A DNA stretch of 64,000 bases from Xylocopa sonorina (Eukaryota > Arthropoda > Insecta > Hymenoptera > Apidae), in the NCBI RefSeq assembly GCF_050948175.1, contig NC_135205.1, forward strand, positions 1 through 64,000, in the 5' to 3' direction. This document shows positions 39,963 through 52,452 of this stretch, piece by piece. Numbering within the stretch: the first letter of the stretch is position 1; the number at the start of each line of letters is the position of its first letter. The translations under genes were made by a program, and so were the position numbers. The notes under the pieces are model-generated. The model saw only the letters and a list, made by a program, of their open reading frames with translations, was not told the origin of the DNA and did not search any database.

Positions 39963-40417
39963 AGAGTTCTAATGCTCCTTAAAACGCGATATCGCATCTC
40001 ATTTCTACGTTTCATGGTAAGATGTAATATGATTTGCGAAGTGTTATGTATCTCTCGTTTCCACTTCAAATGAATGTAAATGCGACACTTCCTTGTTAGG
40101 AAATAGCGTCTGCAGATGTCTAGGTATCGTAGCAATAGAGTTCTAATGCTCCTTAAAACGCGATATCGCATCTCATTTCTACGTTTCATGGTAAGATGTA
40201 ATATGATTTGCGAAGTGTTATGTATCTCTCGTTTCCACTTCAAATGAATGTAAATGCGACACTTCCTTGTTAGGAAATAGCGTCTGCAGATGTCTAGGTA
40301 TCGTAGCAATAGAGTTCTAATGCTTCTTAAAACGCGATATCGCATCTCATTTCTACGTTTCATGGTAAGATGTAATATGATTTGCGAAGTGTTATGTATT
40401 TCTCGTCTACACTTCAA
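39620..40417 (-). other. Longest satellite-derived open frame (265 codons), not considered a gene
   Basis: The minus-strand frame stays open across 4.6 consecutive A monomers. The translation is the same 58-residue unit repeated, rich in Arg, Lys, Ile and Leu (motifs MRYRVLRSIRTLLLRYLDIC and RKCRIYIHLK). It has no recognisable domain, no unique N- or C-terminal part and no promoter or intron context. It arises because 174 is divisible by 3 and A monomers have no stop in this frame. Its ends are set by a stop in a B monomer and by an internal ATG. Variation between copies does not favour silent changes by eye. Coding function is very unlikely. Confidence 0.9.
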
Positions 40418-41180
40418 ATGAATGTAAACGTGACACTTCCTTGCAAGGAAATATCGTTCGCAGATGTCTACGTATCGAAGCAGTAGAGTTCAAATGCTTC
40501 TTAAAACGAGATATTGCAACTCATATCTATGTTTCATGATAAGATATAATATTCATTGCGAAGTGTTATGCATTCCTCGTCTACGATTCAAATGAATGTA
40601 AATGCTACACTTCCTTGCAAGGAAATAGCGTTTGCAGATGTGTACGTATCGAAGCAATAGAGTTCAAATTCTTCTTAAAACGCGATATCGCATCTCATTA
40701 ATATGTTTCATGGTAAGATATAATATGATTTGCGAAGTGTCATGTATTCCTCGCCTACACTTCAAATGAATGTAAATGCGACACTTCCTTGTTAGGAAAT
40801 AGCGTCTGCAGATGTCTAGGTATCGTAGCAATAGAGTTCTAATGCTCCTTAAAACGCGATATCGCATCTCATTTCTACGTTTCATGGTAAGATGTAATAT
40901 GATTTGCGAAGTGTTATGTATCTCTCGTTTCCACTTCAAATGAATGTAAATGCGACACTTCCTTGTTAGGAAATAGCGTCTGCAGATGTCTAGGTATCGT
41001 AGCAATAGAGTTCTAATGCTTCTTAAAACGCGATATCGCATCTCATTTCTACGTTTCATGGTAAGATGTAATATGATTTGCGAAGTGTTATGTATTTCTC
41101 GTCTACACTTCAAATGAATGTAAACGTGACACTTCCTTGCAAGGAAATATCGTTCGCAGATGTCTACGTATCGAAGCAGT
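39963..41180 (+). repeat. Local expansion of a single monomer variant
   Basis: A monomer with ATGTATCTCTCGTTTCCAC occurs at about 40048, 40222 and 40918. The first two are adjacent and look identical over 174 bp (39967-40140 and 40141-40314). The surrounding segment is repeated at 870 bp (39840-40080 with 40710-40950) and, after the extra monomer, at 696 bp (TGACACTTCC at 40431 and 41127). This looks like a small, recent tandem expansion, and it contains the longest open frame of the window. Confidence 0.85.
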
Positions 41181-44100
41181 AGAGTTCAAATGCTTCTTAA
41201 AACGAGATATTGCAACTCATATCTATGTTTCATGATAAGATATAATATTCATTGCGAAGTGTTATGCATTCCTCGTCTACGATTCAAATGAATGTAAATG
41301 CTACACTTCCTTGCAAGGAAATAGCGTTTGCAGATGTGTACGTATCGAAGCAATAGAGTTCAAATTCTTCTTAAAACGCGATATCGCATCTCATTAATAT
41401 GTTTCATGGTAAGGTATAATATGATTTGCGAAGTGTTATGTATTCCTCGTCCACACTTCAAATGAATGTGAATGCGACACTTCCTCGCTAGGAAACAGCG
41501 TTTGCAGATGTCTACGTATCATATTAATAGATTTCTAATGCTTCTTAAAACGCAATATCGCATCTCATTTCTATGTTTCATGGTAAGATATAATATGATT
41601 TGCGAAGTGTCATGAATTCATCGTCTACACTTCAAATGAATGTAAATGCGACACTTCCTTGCTAGGAAATAGCGTCTGCAGATGTCTAGGTATCGTAGCA
41701 ATAGAGTTCTAATGCTTCTTAAAACGCGAAATCGCATCTCATTTCTATGTTTCATGGTAAGATCTAATATGATTTGCGAAGAGCTATGCATTCCTCGTCT
41801 ACACTTCAAATGAATGTAAATGCGACACTTCCCTGCAAGGAAATAGCGTTTGCAGACGTCTACGTGTCGAAGCAATAGAGTTCAAATGCTTCTTAAAACG
41901 AGATATTGCATCTCATATCTATGTTTCATGATAAGATATAATATTCATTGCGAAGTGTTATGCATTCCTCGTCTACGATTCAAATGAAAGTAAATGCTAC
42001 ACTTCCTTGCAAGGAAATAGCGATTGCAGATGTCTACGTATCATAGCAATAAGTTCATATGATTCATAAAACGCGATATCGCATCTCATTTCTATGTTTC
42101 ATGGTAAGATGTAATATGATTTGCGAAGTGTTATGTGTTCCTCCTCTACACTTCAAGTGAATGTAAATGCGACACATCCTTGCAAGGAAATAGCGTTTGC
42201 AAATGTCTACCTATCGCAGCTATAGTGTTCTAATGCTACTTAAAACGCGATATCGCATCTCATTTTTATGTTTCATGTTAAGATATAATATGATTTGCGA
42301 AGTGTCATGTATTCCTCTTCTACACTTCAAATGAATGTAAATGCGACACTTCCTTGTTAGGAAATAGCGTCTGCAGATGTCTAGGTATCGTAGCAATAGA
42401 GTTCTAATGCTTCTTAAAACGCGATATCGCAACTCATTTCTACGTTTCATGGTAAGATGTAATATGATTTGCGAAGTGTTATGTATTCCTCGTCTACACT
42501 TCAAATGAATGTAAAAGCGACACTTCCTTGCAAGGAAATAGCGTTGGCAGATGTCTACGTATCGAAGCAATAGAGTTCTAATGCTTCTTAAAACGCGATA
42601 TCGCATCTCATTTCTATGTTTCATGGTAAGATATAACATGATTTGCGAAGTGTTATGCATTCCTCATCTACACTTCAAATGAATGTAAATGCGACACTTC
42701 CTTGCAAGGAAATAGAGTTTGCAGATGTCTACGTATCAAAGCAATAGAGTTCAAATGCATCTTAAAACGAGATATTGCATCTCATATCTATGTTTCATGA
42801 TAAGATATAATATTCATTGCGAAGTGTTATGCATTCCTCGTCTACGATTCAAATGAAAGTAAATGCGTCACTTCCTTGCAAGGAAATAGCGTTTGCAGAT
42901 GTCTACGTATCGTAGCAATAGCTTTCTAATGCTTCTTAAAACGCGATATCGCACCTCATTTCTATGTTTCATGGTAAGATGTAATATGATTTGTGAAGTG
43001 TTATGTATTCCTCGTCTACACTTCAAATGAATGTAAGTGCGACACTTCCTTGCAAGGAAATAGCGTTTGCAGATGTCTACGTATCGTAGCAATAGAGTTC
43101 TTATGATTCTTAAAACGCGATATTCCATCTCATTTCTATGTTTCACGGTAAGATATAATATGATTTGCGAAGTGTTATGTATTCCTCGTCTACACTTCAA
43201 ATGAATGTGAATGCGACACTTCCTCGTTAGGAAATAGCGTTTGCAGATGTCTACGTATCGTAGCAATAGATTTCTTATGATTCTTAAAACGCGATATTCC
43301 ATCTCATTTCTTTGTTTCATGGTAAGATATAATATGATTTGCGAAGTATCATGTATTCCTCGTCTACACTTCAAATGAATGTAAATGCGACACTTCCTTG
43401 CTAGGAAATAGCGTCTGCAGATGTCTAGGTATCGTTGCAATAGAGTTCTAATGCTTCTTAAACGCGATATCGCATCTCATTTCTATGTTTCATGGAAAGA
43501 TATAATATTCATTGCGAAGTGTTATGCATTCCTCGTCTACGATTCAAATGAATCTAAATGCGACACTTCCTTACTAGGAAATAGCGTCTGCAGATATCTA
43601 GGTATCATAGCAATAGAGTTCTAATGCTTCATAAAACGCGATATCGCATCTCATTTCTATGTTTCATGGTAAGATGTAATATGATTTGCGAAGAGTTATG
43701 TATTCCTCGTCTACACTTCAAATGAATGTGAATGCGACACTTCCTTGCTAGGAAATAGCGTCTGCAGATGTCTAGGTATCGTAGCAATAGAGTTCCAATG
43801 CTTCTTAAAACGCGAAATCGCATCTCATTTCTATGTTTCATGGTAAGATGTAATATGATTTGCGAAGTGCTATGCATTCCTCGTCTACACTTCAAATGAA
43901 TGTAAATGCGACACTTCCTTGCAAGGAAATAGCGTTTGCAGACGTCTACGTGTCGAAGCAATAGAGTTCAAATGCTTCTTAAAACGAGATATTGCATCTC
44001 ATATCTATGTTTCATGATAAGATATAATATTCATTGCGAAGTGTTATGCATTCCTCGTCTACGATTCAAATGAATGTAAATGCTACACTTCCTTGCAAGG

Positions 44101-45457
44101 AAATAGCGTTTGCAGATGTGTACGTATCGAAGCAATAGAGTTCAAATTCTTCTTAAAACGCGATATCGCATCTCATTAATATGTTTCATGGTAAGATGTA
44201 ATATGATTTGCGAAGTGTTATGTGTTCCTCCTCTACACTTCAAGTGAATGTAAATGCGACACTTCCTTGCAAGGAAATAGCGTTTGCAAATGTCTACCTA
44301 TCGCAGCTATAGTGTTCTAATGCTTCTTAAAACGCGATATCGCATCTCATTTTTATGTTTCATGTTAAGATATAATATGATTTGCGAAGTGTCATGTATT
44401 CCTCTTCTACACTTCAAATGAATGTAAATGCGACACTTCCTTGTTAGGAAATAGCGTCTGCAGATGTCTAGGTATCGTAGCAATAGAGTTCTAATGCTTC
44501 TTAAAACGCGATATCGCAACTCATTTCTACGTTTCATGGTAAGATGTAATATGATTTGCGAAGTGTTATGTATTCCTCGTCTACACTTCAAATGAATGTA
44601 AATGCGACACTTCCTTGCAAGGAAATAGCGTTTGCAGATGTCTACGTATCGAAGCAATAGAGTTCAAATGCATCTTAAAACGAGATATTGCATCTCATAT
44701 CTATGTTTCATGATAAGATATAATATTCATTGCGAAGTGTTATGCATTCCTCGTCTACGATTCAAATGAAAGTAAATGCGTCACTTCCTTGCAAGGAAAT
44801 ATCGTTTGCAGATGTCTACGTATCGTAGCAATAGCTTTCTAATGCTTCTTAAAACGCGATATCGCACCTCATTTCTATGTTTCATGGTAAGATGTAATAT
44901 GATTTGCGAAGTGTTATGTATTCCTCGTCTACACTTCAAATGAATGTAAATGCGACACTTCCTTGCAAGGAAATAGCGTTTGCAGATGTCTACGTATCGT
45001 AGCAATAGAGTTCTTATGATTCTTAAAACGCGATATTCCATCTCATTTCTATGTTTCACGGTAAGATATAATATGATTTGCGAAGTGTTATGTATTCCTC
45101 GTCTACACTTCAAATGAATGTGAATGCGACACTTCCTCGTTAGGAAATAGCGTTTGCAGATGTCTACGTATCGTAGCAATAGAGTTCTTATGATTCTTAA
45201 AACGCGATATTCCATCTCATTTCTTTGTTTCATGGTAAGATATAATATGATTTGCGAAGTATCATGTATTCCTCGTCTACACTTCAAATGAATGTAAATG
45301 CGACACTTCCTTGCTAGGAAATAGCGTCTGCAGATGTCTAGGTATCGTTGCAATAGAGTTCTAATGCTTCTTAAACGCGATATCGCATCTCATTTCTATG
45401 TTTCATGGAAAGATATAATATTCATTGCGAAGTGTTATGCATTCCTCGTCTACGATT
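41181..45457 (+). repeat. Unit U2 of the 34.9-52.4 kb block
   Basis: Copy of U1 at offset 6260-6261. Its part from 42232 onward is copied again as U3 at offset 5217-5216. Like U1 it contains an 11/12-monomer tandem pair, with halves near 42868 and 44781 (1913 bp). Here the monomer lost from the second half is a different one (the GAGTTTGCAG/ATCAAAGC type), so U1 and U2 reached the same length by different deletions. One monomer near 44095-44200 (GTGTACGTATCGAAGC, CATTAATATG) replaces the CAATAAGTTC monomer of U1. Confidence 0.88.
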
Positions 45458-47448
45458 CAAATGAATCTAAATGCGACACTTCCTTGCAAGGAAATAGCGT
45501 TTGCAGATGTCTACGTATCGTAGCAATAGAGTTCTTATTATTCTTAAAACGCGATATTGCATCTCATTTCTATGCTACATGGTAAGATATAATATGATTT
45601 GCGAAGTGTTATGTATTCCTCGTCTACACTTCAAATGAATGTGAATGCGACACTTCCTCGCTAGGAAATAGCGTTTGCAGATGTCTACGTATCGTAGCAA
45701 TAGAGTTCTAATGCTTCTTAAAATGCGATATCGGATTTATTTCTATGTTTCATGGTAAGATATAATATGATTTGCGAAGTGTCATGTATTCCACGTCTAC
45801 ACTTCAAATGAATGTAAATGCGACACTTCCTTGCAAGGAAGTAGCGTTTGCAGATGTCTACGTTTCGTAGCAATAGCTTTCTAATGCTTCTTAAAACGCG
45901 ATATCGCACCTCATTTCTATGTTTCATGGTAAGATATAATATGATTTGCGAAGTGTCATGTATTCCTCGTCTACACTTCAAGCGAATGTAAATGCGACAC
46001 TTCCTTGTTAGGAAATAGCGTCTGCAGATGTCTACGTATCGAAGCAATAGAGTTCAAATGCTTCTTGAAACGAGATATTGCATCTCATATCTATGTTTCA
46101 TGATAAGATATAATATGATTTGCGAAGTGTTATGAATTCCTCGTCTACACATCCAATGAATGTAAATGCGACACTTCCTTGCAAGGAAATAGCGTTTGCA
46201 GATGTCTACGTATCGAAGCAATAGAGTTCAAATGCTTCTTATAATGAGATATTGCATCTCATATCTATGTTTCTTGATAAGATATGATATTCATTGCGAA
46301 GTGTTATGCATTCCTCGTATACGATTCAAATGAATGTAAATGCAACACTTCCTTGCAAGGAAATAGCGTTTGCAGGTGTCTACGTATCGTAGCAATGGAT
46401 TTTTGATGCTTCTTAGAACGCGATTTCGCATCTCATTTCTATCTGTCATGGTAAGATATAATATGATTTGCGAAGTGTCATGTATTCCTCGTCTACACTT
46501 CAAATGAATGTAAATGCGACACTTCCTTGCAAGGAAATAGCGTTTGCAGATGTCTACGTATCGAAGCAATAGAGTTCTAATGCTTCTTAAAACGCGATAT
46601 CGCACCTCATTTCTATGCTTCATGGTAAGATATAACATGATTTGCGAAGTGTTATGCATTCCTCATCTACACTTCAAATGAATGTAAATGCGACACTTCC
46701 TTGCAAGGAAATAGAGTTTGCAGATGTCTACGTATCAAAGCAATAGAGTTCAAATGCATCTTAAAACGAGATATTGCATCTCATATCTATGTTTCATGAT
46801 AAGATATAATATTCATTGCGAAGTGTTATGCATTCCTCGTCTACGATTCAAATGAAAGTAAATGCGTCACTTCCTTGCAAGCAAATAGCGTTTGCAGATG
46901 TCTACAGATCGTAGCAATGGAGTTCTTATGATTCTTAAAACGCGATATCGCATCTCATTTCTATGTTTCATGGTAAGATATAATATGATTTGCGAAGTGT
47001 TACGTATTCCACGTCTACACTTCAAATGAATGTAAATGCGACACTTCCGTGCAAGGAAATAGCGTTTGCAGATGTCTACGTATCGTAGCAATAGATTTCC
47101 AATGCTTCTTAAAACGCCATATCGCATCTCATTTCTATGTTTCATGGTAAGATATAATATGATTTGCGAAGTGTTATGTATTCCTCATCTACACTTCAAA
47201 TGAGTGTAAATGCGAACCTTCCTTGCAAGGAAATAGCGTTTACAGATGTCTAAGTATCCTAGCAATAGATTACTAATGCTTCTTAAAACGCGATATCGCA
47301 TCTCATTTCTATGTTTCATGGTAAGATATAATATGATTTGCGAAGTGCCATGTATTCCTCGTCTACACTTCAAATGAATGTAAATGCGACACTTCCTTGC
47401 CAGGAAATAGCGTCTGCAGATACTTACGTATCGTAGCAATAGTGTTCT
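45458..47448 (+). repeat. Tail of unit U2
   Basis: About 11 monomers with private variants: TCGGATTTATTTC near 45732, CTTCAAGCGAATG, ACACATCCAATGAATG near 46149, TTTCTTGATAAGATATGATATTC near 46272 shortened by substitutions, and ACGCCATATCGC near 47114. The part to about 47220 is repeated at 50674-52436. The last 228 bp (47221-47448), with TTTACAG and GATACTTACG, have no second copy because the next copy is cut at 52436. Confidence 0.85.
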
Positions 47449-50400
47449 AATGCTTCTTAAAACGCGATATCGCATCTCATTTTTATGTTTCATGTTAAGA
47501 TATAATATGATTTGCGAAGTGTCATGTATTCCTCTTCTACACTTCAAATGAATGTAAATGCGACACTTCCTTGTTAGGAAATAGCGTCTGCAGATGTCTA
47601 GGTATCGTAGCAATAGAGTTCTAATGCTTCTTAAAACGCGATATCGCAACTCATTTCTACGTTTCATGGTAAGATGTAATATGATTTGCGAAGTGTTATG
47701 TATTCCTCGTCTACACTTCAAATGAATGTAAAAGCGACACTTCCTTGCAAGGAAATAGCGTTGGCAGATGTCTACGTATCGAAGCAATAGAGTTCTAATG
47801 CTTCTTAAAACGCGATATCGCATCTCATTTCTATGTTTCATGGTAAGATATAACATGATTTGCGAAGTGTTATGCATTCCTCATCTACACTTCAAATGAA
47901 TGTAAATGCGACACTTCCTTGCAAGGAAATAGAGTTTGCAGATGTCTACGTATCAAAGCAATAGAGTTCAAATGCATCTTAAAACGAGATATTGCATCTC
48001 ATATCTATGTTTCATGATAAGATATAATATTCATTGCGAAGTGTTATGCATTCCTCGTCTACGATTCAAATGAAAGTAAATGCGTCACTTCCTTGCAAGG
48101 AAATAGCGTTTGCAGATGTCTACGTATCGTAGCAATAGCTTTCTAATGCTTCTTAAAACGCGATATCGCACCTCATTTCTATGTTTCATGGTAAGATGTA
48201 ATATGATTTGTGAAGTGTTATGTATTCCTCGTCTACACTTCAAATGAATGTAAGTGCGACACTTCCTTGCAAGGAAATAGCGTTTGCAGATGTCTACGTA
48301 TCGTAGCAATAGAGTTCTTATGATTCTTAAAACGCGATATTCCATCTCATTTCTATGTTTCACGGTAAGATATAATATGATTTGCGAAGTGTTATGTATT
48401 CCTCGTCTACACTTCAAATGAATGTGAATGCGACACTTCCTCGTTAGGAAATAGCGTTTGCAGATGTCTACGTATCGTAGCAATAGAGTTCTTATGATTC
48501 TTAAAACGCGATATTCCATCTCATTTCTTTGTTTCATGGTAAGATATAATATGATTTGCGAAGTATCATGTATTCCTCGTCTACACTTCAAATGAATGTA
48601 AATGCGACACTTCCTTGCTAGGAAATAGCGTCTGCAGATGTCTAGGTATCGTTGCAATAGAGTTCTAATGCTTCTTAAACGCGATATCGCATCTCATTTC
48701 TATGTTTCATGGAAAGATATAATATTCATTGCGAAGTGTTATGCATTCCTCGTCTACGATTCAAATGAATCTAAATGCGACACTTCCTTACTAGGAAATA
48801 GCGTCTGCAGATATCTAGGTATCATAGCAATAGAGTTCTAATGCATCATAAAACGCGATATCGCATATCATTTCTATGTTTCATGGTAAGATGTAATATG
48901 ATTTGCGAAGAGTTATGTATTCCTCGTCTACACTTCAAATGAATGTGAATGCGACACTTCCTTGCTAGGAAATAGCGTCTGCAGATGTCTAGGTATCGTA
49001 GCAATAGAGTTCTAATGCTTCTTAAAACGCGAAATCGCATCTCATTTCTATGTTTCATGGTAAGATGTAATATGATTTGCGAAGTGCTATGCATTCCTCG
49101 TCTACACTTCAAATGAATGTAAATGCGACACTTCCTTGCAAGGAAATAGCGTTTGCAGACGTCTACGTGTCGAAGCAATAGAGTTCAAATGCTTCTTAAA
49201 ACGAGATATTGCATCTCATATCTATGTTTCATGATAAGATATAATATTCATTGCGAAGTGTTATGCATTCCTCGTCTACGATTCAAATGAAAGTAAATGC
49301 TACACTTCCTTGCAAGGAAATAGCGAATGCAGATGTCTACGTATCATAGCAATAAGTTCATATGATTCATAAAACGCGATATCGCATCTCATTTCTATGT
49401 TTCATGGTAAGATGTAATATGATTTGCGAAGTGTTATGTGTTCCTCCTCTACACTTCAAGTGAATGTAAATGCGACACTTCCTTGCAAGGAAATAGCGTT
49501 TGCAAATGTCTACCTATCGCAGCTATAGTGTTCTAATGCTTCTTAAAACGCGATATCGCATCTCATTTTTATGTTTCATGTTAAGATATAATATGATTTG
49601 CAAAGTGTCATGTATTCCTCTTCTACACTTCAAATGAATGTAAATGCGACACTTCCTTGTTAGGAAATAGCGTCTGCAGATGTCTAGGTATCGTAGCAAT
49701 AGAGTTCTAATGCTTCTTAAAACGCGATATCGCAACTCATTTCTACGTTTCATGGTAAGATGTAATATGATTTGCGAAGTGTTATGTATTCCTCGTCTAC
49801 ACTTCAAATGAATGTAAATGCGACACTTCCTTGCAAGGAAATAGCGTTTGCAGATGTCTACGTATCGAAGCAATAGAGTTCAAATGCATCTTAAAACGAG
49901 ATATTGCATCTCATATCTATGTTTCATGATAAGATATAATATTCATTGCGAAGTGTTATGCATTCCTCGTCTACGATTCAAATGAAAGTAAATGCGTCAC
50001 TTCCTTGCAAGGAAATATCGTTTGCAGATGTCTACGTATCGTAGCAATAGCTTTCTAATGCTTCTTAAAACGCGATATCGCACCTCATTTCTATGTTTCA
50101 TGGTAAGATGTAATATGATTTGCGAAGTGTTATGTATTCCTCGTCTACACTTCAAATGAATGTAAATGCGACACTTCCTTGCAAGGAAATAGCGTTTGCA
50201 GATGTCTACGTATCGTAGCAATAGAGTTCTTATGATTCTTAAAACGCGATATTCCATCTCATTTCTATGTTTCACGGTAAGATATAATATGATTTGCGAA
50301 GTGTTATGTATTCCTCGTCTACACTTCAAATGAATGTGAATGCGACACTTCCTCGTTAGGAAATAGCGTTTGCAGATGTCTACGTATCGTAGCAATAGAG

Positions 50401-52436
50401 TTCTTATGATTCTTAAAACGCGATATTCCATCTCATTTCTTTGTTTCATGGTAAGATATAATATGATTTGCGAAGTATCATGTATTCCTCGTCTACACTT
50501 CAAATGAATGTAAATGCGACACTTCCTTGCTAGGAAATAGCGTCTGCAGATGTCTAGGTATCGTTGCAATAGAGTTCTAATGCTTCTTAAACGCGATATC
50601 GCATCTCATTTCTATGTTTCATGGAAAGATATAATATTCATTGCGAAGTGTTATGCATTCCTGGTCTACGATTCAAATGAATCTAAATGCGACACTTCCT
50701 TGCAAGGAAATAGCGTTTGCAGATGTCTACGTATCGTAGCAATAGAGTTCTTATTATTCTTAAAACGCGATATTGCATCTCATTTCTATGCTACATGGTA
50801 AGATATAATATGATTTGCGAAGTGTTATGTATTCCTCGTCTACACTTCAAATGAATGTGAATGCGACACTTCCTCGCTAGGAAATAGCGTTTGCAGATGT
50901 CTACGTATCGTAGCAATAGAGTTCTAATGCTTCTTAAAATGCGATATCGGATTTATTTCTATGTTTCATGGTAAGATATAATATGATTTGCGAAGTGTCA
51001 TGTATTCCACGTCTACACTTCAAATGAATGTAAATGCGACACTTCCTTGCAAGGAAGTAGCGTTTGCAGATGTCTACGTTTCGTAGCAATAGCTTTCTAA
51101 TGCTTCTTAAAACGCGATATCGCACCTCATTTCTATGTTTCATGGTAAGATATAATATGATTTGCGAAGTGTCATGTATTCCTCGTCTACACTTCAAGCG
51201 AATGTAAATGCGACACTTCCTTGTTAGGAAATAGCGTCTGCAGATGTCTACGTATCGAAGCAATAGAGTTCAAATGCTTCTTGAAACGAGATATTGCATC
51301 TCATATCTATGTTTCATGATAAGATATAATATGATTTGCGAAGTGTTATGAATTCCTCGTCTACACATCCAATGAATGTAAATGCGACACTTCCTTGCAA
51401 GGAAATAGCGTTTGCAGATGTCTACGTATCGAAGCAATAGAGTTCAAATGCTTCTTATAATGAGATATTGCATCTCATATCTATGTTTCTTGATAAGATA
51501 TGATATTCATTGCGAAGTGTTATGCATTCCTCGTATACGATTCAACTGAATGTAAATGCAACACTTCCTTGCAAGGAAATAGCGTTTGCAGGTGTCTACG
51601 TATCGTAGCAATGGATTTTTGATGCTTCTTAGAACGCGATTTCGCATCTCATTTCTATCTGTCATGGTAAGATATAATATGATTTGCGAAGTGTCATGTA
51701 TTCCTCGTCTACACTTCAAATGAATGTAAATGCGACACTTCCTTGCAAGGAAATAGCGTTTGCAGATGTCTACGTATCGAAGCAATAGAGTTCTAATGCT
51801 TCTTAAAACGCGATATCGCACCTCATTTCTATGCTTCATGGTAAGATATAACATGATTTGCGAAGTGTTATGCATTCCTCATCTACACTTCAAATGAATG
51901 TAAATGCGACACTTCCTTGCAAGGAAATAGAGTTTGCAGATGTCTACGTATCAAAGCAATAGAGTTCAAATGCATCTTAAAACGAGATATTGCATCTCAT
52001 ATCTATGTTTCATGATAAGATATAATATTCATTGCGAAGTGTTATGCATTCCTCGTCTACGATTCAAATGAAAGTAAATGCGTCACTTCCTTGCAAGCAA
52101 ATAGCGTTTGCAGATGTCTACAGATCGTAGCAATGTAGTTCTTATGATTCTTAAAACGCGATATCGCATCTCATTTCTATGTTTCATGGTAAGATATAAT
52201 ATGATTTGCGAAGTGTTACGTATTCCACGTCTACACTTCAATTGAATGTAAATGCGACACTTCCGTGCAAGGAAATAGCGTTTGCAGATGTCTACGTATC
52301 GTAGCAATAGATTTCCAATGCTTCTTAAAACGCCATATCGCATCTCATTTCTATGTTTCATGGTAAGATATAATATGATTTGCGAAGTGTTATGTATTCC
52401 TCATCTACACTTCAAATGAGTGTAAATGCGAACCTT
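47449..52436 (+). repeat. Unit U3, truncated copy of 42232-47220
   Basis: Matches U2 at offset 5217, then 5216. It shares the same second-half monomer loss as U2, so U3 and U2 share a more recent ancestor than either does with U1. Differences are few (CACTGCTT-type substitutions are rare; examples are CTGGTCTACG near 50663, TTCAACTGAATG near 51545 and GCAATGTAGTTC near 52132). The unit stops at GCGAACCTTCC, directly at a perfect palindrome, where the 11.57-kb copy begins. Confidence 0.9.
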
Positions 52437-52452
52437 CCTTGCAAGGAAATAT
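52434..52452. other. Junction between unit U3 and the 11.57-kb duplicate
   Basis: Left of this point the sequence follows 47190-47220 (GAGTGTAAATGCGAACCTTCC). Right of it the sequence follows 22169 onward (AAATATCGTTTGCAG). The two parents are identical only over CTTCCTTGCAAGGAAATA, so the exchange occurred at or within the 14-bp palindrome. It remained in register with the 174-bp monomer. Confidence 0.85.
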
